Source: Hyphomicrobiales bacterium
Lineage (GTDB): Bacteria; Pseudomonadota; Alphaproteobacteria; Rhizobiales; Beijerinckiaceae
Length of the DNA: 10,409 bases
NCBI GenBank assembly: GCA_028865375.1
Contig: JAGWKJ010000064.1
Coordinates: forward strand, 1-10,409
Reading direction: 5' to 3'
Positions 1 to 6,071 of this stretch are shown here, piece after piece. Made by a program: the position numbers and the translations under genes. Positions within the stretch are counted from its first letter, which is position 1. Every line of letters starts with the position of its first letter. The notes under the pieces are model-generated. The model was not told the origin of the DNA and did not search any database. It saw only the letters and a list, made by a program, of their open reading frames with translations.

Positions 1-188
1 ATCCCGTCCTTGTTCTTCACCAGCGCGGTCTTGTTCTCCTCGCGGATGATGTCCATGCACAGCTCGACGCATTCGTCGCAGATGAACACCGTCGGGCCCG
101 CGATGAGCTTCCGGACCTCGTGCTGGCTCTTGCCGCAAAACGAGCAATAGAGCGTCGTCTTGCTTTCGGCGGCGCCGTCCTTGGCCAT
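1..188 (-). CDS. clpX: ATP-dependent Clp protease ATP-binding subunit ClpX (N-terminal part)
   Basis: Only the first 62 codons are in the window; the gene runs off the left edge. ClpX is the AAA+ unfoldase that recognises substrates and feeds them to the ClpP peptidase in the cytoplasm. What is visible is the N-terminal zinc-binding (ZBD) domain. It has the pattern YCSFCGKSQHEVRKLIAGP followed by ICDECVELC, so four cysteines in two CxxC pairs (about residues 15, 18, 37 and 40) can bind one zinc. This domain dimerises and binds adaptors and some substrates. The ATG at 188 is preceded by GGAGAG four bases upstream, a good ribosome binding site. clpP lies directly upstream on the same strand, 279 bp away. 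The gap is long enough for clpX to have its own promoter. The AAA+ part cannot be assessed here. The identification is secure because the sequence matches the family almost word for word. Confidence 0.97.
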   Translation of the reverse strand, partial: MAKDGAAESKTTLYCSFCGKSQHEVRKLIAGPTVFICDECVELCMDIIREENKTALVKNKDG

Positions 189-467
189 TGTGCTCTCCGT
201 CGTGACCGCCCCGCCCGCGTTCCGCGCGAGATGACAGCTTCGTTAACGATATAGGCGAGCCGCTAACAAAGTGTAGCGGCGGCGCCCCGATTGTCCGCCG
301 ATCGCCGGAGCGGTCCGCGCGACCCGCCGGCCGGCCGGCCTCCCGATGCGACGTCGCGCGCCCGAGACCGTCGCCCAGTCCAACACCATATGGGCCGCCC
401 GATCAAGTCACGCCCCCCGCCCAAAGACGGAAGGTCGCGGCGCTCTTTCAGGCAACCATTTGATTTG
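189..467 (-). promoter_or_regulatory. clpP-clpX intergenic region with candidate clpX promoter and inverted repeat
   Basis: This 279-bp gap holds no convincing gene. Read on the minus strand, a -10-like TATATC lies at 253-248 within CCTATAT. That resembles the -10 of alphaproteobacterial RpoH (heat-shock) promoters, but no CTTG-type -35 sits at the right distance; the only -35 candidate is a weak CTACAC at 276-271. An inverted repeat, GCCGCTA (259-265) and TAGCGGC (274-280), covers the presumed -35 zone. A 10-bp palindrome TCGTTAACGA (240-249) sits at the presumed start of transcription. I saw no clear intrinsic terminator after clpP, so read-through from clpP into clpX is likely. The promoter call is inference. 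Confidence 0.35.
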
Positions 468-1106
468 TCAAACTTTTTGCGGAGGTTCCGGATCTTCCGG
501 GCGCTTCGACTGCACGTGATCGACGATGCCGAAGTCCTTGGCTTCGTCGGCCGACATGAAATGGTCGCGGTCGAGCGTGTTTTCGATCGACTCGTAGTCG
601 CGGCCGGTGTGCTTGACGTAAATCTCGTTCAGCCGGCGCTTCACCTTGAGGATGTCCTCGGCGTGACGCTGGATGTCCGAGGCCTGTCCTTGGAAGCCGC
701 CCGACGGCTGGTGGACCATGATTCGCGCGTTGGGCAACGCGAAGCGCATGCCCTTCTCGCCGGCGCACAGCAGCAGCGACCCCATCGAGGCCGCCTGGCC
801 GATGCACATCGTGGTCACCTTGGGACGGATGAACTGCATCGTGTCGTAGATCGACAGTCCCGCGGTCACCACGCCGCCCGGCGAATTGATGTAGAGCGCG
901 ATTTCCTTCTTGGGATTCTCGGCCTCGAGGAACAGGAGCTGCGCCACCACGAGCGAAGCCATGGAATCCTCGACCGGCCCAGTCAGGAACACGATGCGCT
1001 CGCGCAGCAGGCGCGAGAAGATGTCGAAGGAACGCTCCCCGCGGTTCGATTGCTCGACCACGATCGGCACGAGGAGGCTGTCGTAAATTTCGCGGGGGTC
1101 GCGCAT
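468..1106 (-). CDS. clpP: ATP-dependent Clp protease proteolytic subunit ClpP
   Basis: This is the serine peptidase core of ClpXP/ClpAP, a cytoplasmic tetradecamer that cuts proteins unfolded by its AAA+ partner. The product has 212 residues, normal for the family. The catalytic triad is complete: Ser107 in GQAASMGS, His132 in MVHQPSGG and Asp181 in LDRDHF. The spacings of 25 and 49 residues are those of E. coli ClpP. Other family marks are FLTGPVED, EAENPKKEI and YINSPGG. The frame is open much further upstream, to 1304, but the ATG at 1106 gives the N-terminus MRDPREIY typical of alphaproteobacterial ClpP. A modest GAAAG lies just upstream of it. clpX follows on the same strand after 279 bp. 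The trigger factor gene tig, often next to clpP, is not upstream here; a divergent membrane protein gene is. The call is secure. Confidence 0.98.
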   Translation of the reverse strand: MRDPREIYDSLLVPIVVEQSNRGERSFDIFSRLLRERIVFLTGPVEDSMASLVVAQLLFLEAENPKKEIALYINSPGGVVTAGLSIYDTMQFIRPKVTTMCIGQAASMGSLLLCAGEKGMRFALPNARIMVHQPSGGFQGQASDIQRHAEDILKVKRRLNEIYVKHTGRDYESIENTLDRDHFMSADEAKDFGIVDHVQSKRPEDPEPPQKV

Positions 1107-1287
1107 CTTTCGGGGTCTCGGCTCTGGTGATCTGCGAATCGGGCGAACCCCGAAGATAGTGACGCCGGCTCGGGGCGCAATGGCCCATGTCGGTCCGTCC
1201 GTCGATCCGGCGCCACAGGGCCGCATTTTGCGATTATCGCCGCAACGTCTATTCGACCTGCATTGCGCGACCGGGAATCGCTCCGTC
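1107..1287. promoter_or_regulatory. Divergent promoter region between clpP and a membrane protein gene
   Basis: This 181-bp region separates two genes transcribed away from each other, so it must hold the promoters of both. The AT-richer part carries a perfect 11-bp palindrome GCGATTATCGC (1230-1240), nested in TTGCG (1228-1232) and CGCAA (1240-1244). A weak plus-strand promoter could be TTGCGA (1228-1233) with TATTCG (1250-1255) at a 16-bp spacing. I could not place a clear clpP promoter or a heat-shock CTTG box. The palindrome is seen; its role is inference. Confidence 0.3.
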
Positions 1288-2043
1288 ATGGCGTTCATTG
1301 TCATCGTATTCGGCTTGGCGCTGGCCGGTTCCGGCGCCTATGCCGGCTTTCGCGGCTACGGGCTGATCGGCACGGAAGCGGGCTTCGCGCTGGCGCTGGG
1401 CGGCGCGTTCGCCGTCTGCACCGGCCTGACCCTGATCGCGCTGGGCCTGATCCTGCGGCGATTGAACGTCATCGGGCGCACCCTCGCCGACCGGCCGCAC
1501 CCGGCCGCGGCGGAAAGCGCGCCGTCGCCGCGCGTCGTTCCGCCCGCCGGCGAGCGGGCGCGCGCCGCATCGGAGCGCCCGGCGATCCCGACGAGAGCGG
1601 CGTCGGAAGTCGAAACGACGCACGAGAACCGGACGACCGCGCCCGCCGTCGATGTAGCGGACGCGGGACCGGCGCATGCCCCCGCGCCGGCGCTGCCGTC
1701 CTCGGTCGTCGACATCCTGCGGGACTCCGCGCCGGCGGACGCCGAAAGCCCGGGCGGATCGGCGTCGACGAACGAACGCGGCGAAGCCGAGGCGACGACG
1801 CCCGACGTTTCCCTCGAAACCGTCGAACGCGCTGCGGCCTCGCCGACCATCGTCGGCGTCCATCGCGCGGCCGGCGCCGAATACGCGCTCTATTCGGACG
1901 GTTCGATCCTCGCGCGCACGCCGGCCGGCGACCGGCGCTTCGCCTCGATGGACGAGATGCGCGTCTTCCTGCTTGAACGACGCAGCGGCGACGGCGATCA
2001 GTCTTCGTCCGCGAGCCCGACGCAGGACAGCGCGAAGGCATAG
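1288..2043 (+). CDS. Conserved hypothetical alphaproteobacterial membrane protein
   Basis: The function is unknown. The 251-residue product begins with two hydrophobic membrane segments (about residues 2-22 and 30-54). A long low-complexity linker rich in Ala, Pro, Glu and Arg follows (about 60-175). A compact C-terminal module comes last (about 188-232), with the pattern EYALYSDGSILARTPAGDRR and then FASMDEMRVFL. I recognise this layout, a membrane anchor plus a short YSDGSI..T..G..RF.SM.E...FL motif, from uncharacterised proteins of Rhizobiales-type genomes, but I know of no assigned role. The frame is open back to 1159. The ATG at 1288 is preferred because it starts right before the first membrane segment; its ribosome binding site is weak (GGGAA, nine bases away). 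It diverges from clpP. Its last 46 bases overlap the end of ptrB on the other strand; the overlapped part encodes only a disordered tail (SSSASPTQDSAKA region). Confidence 0.8.
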   Translation: MAFIVIVFGLALAGSGAYAGFRGYGLIGTEAGFALALGGAFAVCTGLTLIALGLILRRLNVIGRTLADRPHPAAAESAPSPRVVPPAGERARAASERPAIPTRAASEVETTHENRTTAPAVDVADAGPAHAPAPALPSSVVDILRDSAPADAESPGGSASTNERGEAEATTPDVSLETVERAAASPTIVGVHRAAGAEYALYSDGSILARTPAGDRRFASMDEMRVFLLERRSGDGDQSSSASPTQDSAKA

Positions 2044-4091
2044 ACGAGCGCGATTTCCTCCAGCGCGGCGAACCGGCCGCCCGGCCCGCCGTGGCCGGCG
2101 TCGAAGTCCAGCGCGAGCAGCGCCGGCGCGTCGCCGAGCTGCGTCTCGCGGAGGCGCGCGACCCATTTCGCCGGTTCCCAATATGTGACGCGCGGATCGG
2201 CGAGGCCGGCGATCGCCAGTACCGGAGGACGTCGCGCGGGACGCACGTTGTCGTAAGGGCTGTAGGCGAGGATCGCCGCGAAGTCGCCGGCGTCCCGGAT
2301 CGGATCGCCCCATTCGCGCCATTCGATGGGCGTGAGCGGCAAATCGGGGTCGAGCGCCGTGTTGAGCACGTCGACGAACGGCACGTCGGCGACGATCCCC
2401 GCGAACGTCCCGGGCGCGCGGTTCAGCGCGGCGCCGACGACGATGCCGCCCGCGCTGGCGCCGCGCGCCACGATGCGTCCCTGCGCCGCGTGCCCCGTCT
2501 CGACGAGCCGCGCCGCGCAGGCGAGGAAGTCCCCGACCGAGTTCGCCTTGGCGCGCAGCCTTCCGCCCTCGCGCCAGGCCGCGCCCTTTTCGCTGCCGCC
2601 GCGCACGTGCGCGATCGCGTAGGTCATGCCGCGGTCGAGCAGCGAAAGACGGTGGCTTGAAAACGTCGGGGCGACCGAATCCCCATAAGCCCCATAGGCG
2701 TGGAGCAGCAGCGGCGCCGTGCCGTCGGGCGGCCGGTCGGCGCGACGGACCAGCGAAATCGGCACCTCCGCGCCGTCGGCGGCGCGCGCGTGCAGCCGCG
2801 TCGAGACGTAGGCCGACGGGTCGTAACCCGACGGCAGGATCTGCCGCTTGAGCGCCGTCTCCTCGCCGTCGCCGCCGCGTTCCCGGACTTCCCATGGCCG
2901 GGTCAGGCCGGTGACCGCGTAGCGCAACGCGGGCGCGTCGAACTCGGCGCCCTCGACGAGCTCGATCTCGCCGCAAGGATCGGTCGCCGCCACCGCGTCC
3001 TCGGCCCCGCCGTCCCATGCGCGCGATCGCAACCGCGGCGTCGCATCCTCCATTTCGAGCCAGGCGAGCCGGTCGCGGCGGGCGACGAAGTCCCGGATCG
3101 TCCGGCCGGCGACCTCCGGCACGAGCGTCCGGCCCGGCGCCGACGGATCGTCGAGCGCCAGCGAGTCGATGCGGAAATCGGGCGCCCCGTCGTCGTGCAG
3201 GACGATCAGCCGGTCGCCGCAAACCTCGACCCGGCGCGACACGCCGGCCTTGCGCGGCAGCACGAGCCGTGTCGCGGCGCCGTCGCCCGAGAGGTCGACG
3301 AGACGGATTTCGGTGGCGTCCTGCGCGCGCGGGGCGACCACCGCATGATCGCCGGACAACGTGGAATCGAGGTCGACGAGCCACGCGGGATCCGCCTCTT
3401 CGTAGACCGCCGCGTCGGCGGCGACGGGTTCGCCTATCCGGTGCCGGAGCACGCGGCTGGCGCGGTGGTTGGCGTCCACCGCCACGTAGAGGAACCAGCG
3501 CGCGTCGCGCGACCAGGCCACGATGCCGGTGGTGTCCCCGACCACGTCCGGGAGATCGCGGCCCGAGACGAGATCGCGCACGCGGATCGTCCTGAGTTCC
3601 GCCCCGGCGTCGTCGGAACTCCAGGCGAGCAGCCGGTGATCGGGCGAATGTTGCGCGGCATGGAGCTCGAAATAGGGCCGCCCGCGGGAAATGCGGTCGG
3701 CGTCCAGCAGCACTTCCTCTTCCCCGCCGCCGCGTGGGCGCCGGCAGACGATCTCGTGTTGCCCGCCCTCGCGGTGGCGGCAATAATATTCCCATGGCCC
3801 GTCGGGCGTCGGGGCGTCGACGTCCTCGTCCTCCATGCGGGCGCGCATTTCCTCGACGAGGCGACGGCGCATCGGCGCGAGCGGCGCAAGGACTTCGCGC
3901 GCGTAGGCGTCTTCCGCCTCCAGCGCACCACGGATGTCGGCGGGCAGCGTCGCGGGGTCGCGCAGCACCTCGGGCCAATTGGCCGCCTTCAGCCACGCAT
4001 AGGGATCGGCGGAATCCAGCCCGTGCCGCCGCGTGATCGCGTCGACGCGCTTCGGCCGGGGAGGCCGAGGGCGCGGCCCCTCCGGCGGCAT
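1998..4091 (-). CDS. ptrB: Protease II (oligopeptidase B), S9A prolyl oligopeptidase family
   Basis: This enzyme cleaves peptides after basic residues (Lys/Arg) in small, unfolded substrates. It has no signal peptide, so it should act in the cytoplasm. The 697-residue length is normal. An N-terminal beta-propeller domain begins around the family-typical HG..D.DPY.WL pattern (residues 23-34) and runs to about 420. The alpha/beta-hydrolase domain follows. The triad is complete: Ser546 in GASAGG, Asp632 in GLADPRVTYWEPAKW and His667 in DAGHGG. The oligopeptidase signature HVRGGSEKG lies at about 495. The ATG at 4091 has GAGGGG six bases upstream, and that element overlaps the msrB stop codon (TGAGGGG). 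This points to coupled translation from an msrB-ptrB transcript. The 3' end overlaps the convergent hypothetical gene by 46 bp. A very long frame antisense or offset to this gene is a GC-rich shadow. The family is secure; substrates are not known from sequence. Confidence 0.95.
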   Translation of the reverse strand: MPPEGPRPRPPRPKRVDAITRRHGLDSADPYAWLKAANWPEVLRDPATLPADIRGALEAEDAYAREVLAPLAPMRRRLVEEMRARMEDEDVDAPTPDGPWEYYCRHREGGQHEIVCRRPRGGGEEEVLLDADRISRGRPYFELHAAQHSPDHRLLAWSSDDAGAELRTIRVRDLVSGRDLPDVVGDTTGIVAWSRDARWFLYVAVDANHRASRVLRHRIGEPVAADAAVYEEADPAWLVDLDSTLSGDHAVVAPRAQDATEIRLVDLSGDGAATRLVLPRKAGVSRRVEVCGDRLIVLHDDGAPDFRIDSLALDDPSAPGRTLVPEVAGRTIRDFVARRDRLAWLEMEDATPRLRSRAWDGGAEDAVAATDPCGEIELVEGAEFDAPALRYAVTGLTRPWEVRERGGDGEETALKRQILPSGYDPSAYVSTRLHARAADGAEVPISLVRRADRPPDGTAPLLLHAYGAYGDSVAPTFSSHRLSLLDRGMTYAIAHVRGGSEKGAAWREGGRLRAKANSVGDFLACAARLVETGHAAQGRIVARGASAGGIVVGAALNRAPGTFAGIVADVPFVDVLNTALDPDLPLTPIEWREWGDPIRDAGDFAAILAYSPYDNVRPARRPPVLAIAGLADPRVTYWEPAKWVARLRETQLGDAPALLALDFDAGHGGPGGRFAALEEIALVYAFALSCVGLADED

Positions 4092-4101
4092 GGCGGACCC
4101 C

Positions 4102-4503
4102 TCAGGCAGGGTCGCGCTTGAGCGACAGCGCGGTGCCGTTCATGCAGAAACGAAGGCCGGTCGGCCGCGGTCCGTCGGGAAAGACGTGACCCAGATGAGC
4201 GTCGCAGCGCGCGCACAGCGCCTCGGTGCGCACCATGCCATGGCTGCGGTCCTCGCGCGTCACGACGGCGTCCTTCTCGACCGGCGCGAAGAAGCTCGGC
4301 CATCCGGTGCCCGAATCGAACTTGGACTCGGAACGGAACAGCGGCTCGCCGCAACAGACGCAGGAATAGACGCCCTTGTCCTTCGAATCCCAATAGGGGC
4401 CCGTGAACGCGCGTTCGGTACCGCCCTCGCGGGCGACGCGATATTGGTCCTCCGACAGCGTTTCGCGCCATTCGGTCGCGGTTTTCACGATCTTTTCGGC
4501 CAT
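4102..4503 (-). CDS. msrB: Peptide-methionine (R)-S-oxide reductase MsrB
   Basis: It reduces the R-epimer of oxidised methionine in proteins, a repair step after oxidative damage, in the cytoplasm since no signal peptide is seen. The product has 133 residues, full length for a single-domain MsrB. Zinc-binding cysteines are present as two pairs, C48-x-x-C51 and C97-x-x-C100. The catalytic cysteine is C120 in RFCMNGTAL. The substrate-site patterns GTGWPSF, CDAHLGHVFPDGP and PTG are intact. The usual resolving cysteine (GCGWPSF in E. coli) is Thr66 here, as in a sizeable subset of the family. Recycling therefore needs another cysteine (C50 is present) or direct reduction by thioredoxin. The ATG at 4503 has AAGGGG six bases upstream. 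ptrB follows ten bases after the stop. Pairing with a peptidase suggests a protein-damage operon, but that is inference. Confidence 0.97.
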   Translation of the reverse strand: MAEKIVKTATEWRETLSEDQYRVAREGGTERAFTGPYWDSKDKGVYSCVCCGEPLFRSESKFDSGTGWPSFFAPVEKDAVVTREDRSHGMVRTEALCARCDAHLGHVFPDGPRPTGLRFCMNGTALSLKRDPA

Positions 4504-4740
4504 GTCGGTCCCCTTTCGCCGGTTTGTCTATGCTCGACCCGTTCCGCCCGCAAGCGCGACTCGCTCGCGTCTTGCTCACGTTTTCCGGAACGGAAGTTTG
4601 CAAAACATATTTACTTTGCCCCAAAGATTATACTAAAGAATCTCACGCGATCGACGCCGCGTCTCTTGTCGCGTCGAGGGTCCAAAGCAAGAACCAAGTC
4701 GAAAGACGCGTCCAAAGGACGCAAAACGGGACGAACAAAC
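4504..4740. promoter_or_regulatory. AT-rich divergent regulatory region between msrB and mucR
   Basis: This 237-bp region holds no gene and must carry the promoters of both msrB (minus) and mucR (plus). Around 4581-4640 the base composition turns clearly AT-rich against a GC-rich background, with several T-A steps, the kind of DNA that MucR/Ros proteins bind. Seen elements are the palindrome TTTGCAAA (4597-4604), an inverted repeat CTTTG-CCC-CAAAG (4614-4626) and a -10-like TATACT (4629-4634). No -35 sits at a standard distance from TATACT: TTGCAA at 4598-4603 is 25 bp away. The future mucR leader contains the direct repeat GTCCAAAG at 4680-4687 and 4710-4717, and the hairpin GCGTCC-AAA-GGACGC at 4708-4722. 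Autoregulation by MucR is plausible but not shown by sequence. Confidence 0.5.
4708..4722 (+). repeat. Perfect inverted repeat in the mucR leader
   Basis: GCGTCC and GGACGC flank an AAA loop, giving a six-pair stem that ends 18 bases before the mucR ATG at 4741. In RNA it would sit just upstream of the weak ribosome binding site (GGGAC). In DNA it could be a protein site. Its position is clear; its function is inference. Confidence 0.45.
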
Positions 4741-5175
4741 ATGGAAGAAAACAACAAGGTCGAGCGTGCTTCGAGCGTAGAGCTCGCCGCAGAGATCGTA
4801 TCGGCCTATGTCGCCAACAACACGGTTCCGGCCGGCGAGCTCGCGAACCTGATCGTGGAGGTCCACTCGGCCTTGGCGCGCGCCCACGGCGGCCAAGGCG
4901 CCGCGCCCGCGGCCCCGGCCGAGCCCCAGAAGCCGGCGGTGCCGCCCAAGAAGTCGCTTTTCCCCGACTACATCATCTGTCTGGAGGACGGGAAGAAGTT
5001 CAAGTCGCTGAAGCGCCACTTGAGCACGCACTACAACCTGTCGCCCGAGCAATACCGCGAGAAGTGGGGCTTGGCGTCGGACTATCCGATGGTGGCGCCG
5101 AACTACGCGCAGGCGCGCTCGGCCCTCGCCAAAAAGATCGGCCTCGGCACTACGCGCGGCAAGCGCGGGAAGTGA
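4741..5175 (+). CDS. mucR: MucR/Ros family zinc-finger transcriptional regulator
   Basis: This is a DNA-binding regulator of the alphaproteobacterial MucR/Ros family. Members bind AT-rich DNA, form oligomers, act in an H-NS-like way, and control exopolysaccharide, motility, virulence or cell-cycle genes depending on the species. The product has 144 residues. The N-terminal part (about 10-48) is the helical oligomerisation region, followed by an Ala/Pro linker (50-70). The zinc finger uses Cys80, Asp83, His93 and His97 in CLEDGKKFKSLKRHLSTH; the second ligand is Asp rather than the Cys of Agrobacterium Ros, as in many MucR proteins. The family core YREKWGL..DYPMVAPNYA follows, then a basic C-terminus (GTTRGKRGK). 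The ATG at 4741 is chosen because it begins the family-typical N-terminus; the frame extends upstream only by chance. Upstream DNA is AT-rich, which fits autoregulation. A strong terminator follows. The family is certain; the regulon is not visible. Confidence 0.95.
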   Translation: MEENNKVERASSVELAAEIVSAYVANNTVPAGELANLIVEVHSALARAHGGQGAAPAAPAEPQKPAVPPKKSLFPDYIICLEDGKKFKSLKRHLSTHYNLSPEQYREKWGLASDYPMVAPNYAQARSALAKKIGLGTTRGKRGK

Positions 5176-5181
5176 CGCGGC

Positions 5182-5204
5182 GGCGCCGGCTTCGGGCCGG
5201 CGCC
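5182..5204 (+). terminator. First hairpin of the mucR double terminator
   Basis: GGCGCCGGC (5182-5190) pairs perfectly with GCCGGCGCC (5196-5204) around a TTCGG loop, nine GC-rich pairs starting seven bases after the mucR stop. It has no T-run of its own, so it probably acts with the next hairpin or protects the 3' end. Confidence 0.7.
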
Positions 5205-5207
5205 CGG

Positions 5208-5243
5208 ATTCCGGCTGCGCCCGTCGCGCGGCCGGAATTTTTT
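5208..5243 (+). terminator. Intrinsic terminator downstream of mucR
   Basis: ATTCCGGC (5208-5215) pairs with GCCGGAAT (5231-5238). The stem continues inward with TGCGC (5216-5220) against GCGCG (5226-5230), including one T-G wobble, leaving a five-base loop. The stem runs straight into six T (5238-5243). This is a textbook rho-independent terminator and should separate mucR from the DUF1499 gene that starts 47 bases further on. Confidence 0.9.
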
Positions 5244-5290
5244 GTCTAGAGGTCCTTCGACGCGGCCCGCCGCCGCGAGCCGGAACCTCG

Positions 5291-6067
5291 ATGCGTCGCC
5301 TGCTGGTCCAACCTCCCCGATCGCGCGCCGCCGACGCCGCGTTGCGCGTCGCGCTTCTGGGACCCGCGGTCGCCATCGTGGCCGCCGCGGCTTCGCGCCT
5401 CGGCCGCCTCGCGCCGGGACCGACCCTGACGGTGTTCGCGGCGGGGCTGGGCTTGGCGGTCCTTTCGCTGTTGTTCGCGGTCGCCGCCGGAGCGGCGATC
5501 TGGCGCTTCGGCCTGCGCGGCGCGGGGTCCGCCGCCTTCGCGGCCGCGATCGCGATCGCGACCTTGGCCTGGCCGGCGCGGCTCGCCGCCTATGCGCTGA
5601 CCCATCCGGCATTGCGCGACGTCTCCACGGACATGCGTTCGCCGCCGACGTTCTCCCCGTCGGCCAGCGTCGCGGCCGCGCGCGGCACGCCGGCGCCGGA
5701 CAAGCCCGACGCGGCGAGCTTGGCGGCGGAAGGCGCGCTGGCGCGCCCGCCCGAACCGCTCGAACTCGACGTGACGGCGGAACAAGCCTTCCGGCTCGCC
5801 TCGGCGAGCGCCAATCGGCAGGGTTGGGCGATCGTCGTCGACAAGCCGCCGGGCCCGCGCATCGGCTCGGGCCGCATCGAAGCCGTCGCGCGCACGCCCG
5901 CGCTGGCGTTCCCGCTCGACGTCGCGCTTCGCGTGACGCCGGCCGGCGGGCGATCGCGGATCGACATGCGGGTCGTGGCGCGCGCGCCCTTGCACGACTT
6001 CGGCGCCACGCTGTCGCTGCTTCGCTCGACGATGGCCGACATCGACGCCGCCGCCAACGGCCGTTGA
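5291..6067 (+). CDS. DUF1499 domain-containing membrane protein
   Basis: Function unknown. The 258-residue product has three hydrophobic segments (about 18-38, 45-70 and 78-103), so it sits in the inner membrane. The C-terminal part (about 108-250) matches the layout of DUF1499. It starts with LRDVSTDMRSPPTF, has a Trp-containing core around GWAIVVDKPPG, then a GRIEAVARTPALAFPLDV strand region, and ends with RIDMRVVAR and a helix SLLRSTMADID. Alphaproteobacterial DUF1499 proteins commonly have this membrane-anchor plus soluble-domain form. The ATG at 5291 is the first start after the mucR terminator; the ribosome binding site is weak (GAGCCGGAA). Any promoter of its own would have to overlap the terminator, or lie within the 47 bases after it. 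It converges on the hydrolase gene with only four bases between the stops. The domain call is good; the role is open. Confidence 0.85.
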   Translation: MRRLLVQPPRSRAADAALRVALLGPAVAIVAAAASRLGRLAPGPTLTVFAAGLGLAVLSLLFAVAAGAAIWRFGLRGAGSAAFAAAIAIATLAWPARLAAYALTHPALRDVSTDMRSPPTFSPSASVAAARGTPAPDKPDAASLAAEGALARPPEPLELDVTAEQAFRLASASANRQGWAIVVDKPPGPRIGSGRIEAVARTPALAFPLDVALRVTPAGGRSRIDMRVVARAPLHDFGATLSLLRSTMADIDAAANGR

Positions 6068-6071
6068 GCGA

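Noticed and set aside
248..276. RpoH heat-shock promoter for clpX
   Set aside because: The -10 CCTATAT is suggestive, but no CTTG-type -35 lies 17-18 bases upstream.
291..1130. A plus-strand frame antisense to clpP
   Set aside because: It mirrors the highly conserved clpP coding sequence and has no own motif.
1249..3996. A 915-codon open frame on the minus strand overlapping ptrB
   Set aside because: It is extremely Arg/Gly/Ala-rich with no recognisable domain, and lies out of frame with ptrB, which has a full catalytic triad and family motifs. Long shadow frames are expected at this GC content.
2700..4121. A 473-codon plus-strand frame antisense to ptrB
   Set aside because: Composition follows the complement of the ptrB codons, with no domain, no ribosome binding site, and no promoter.
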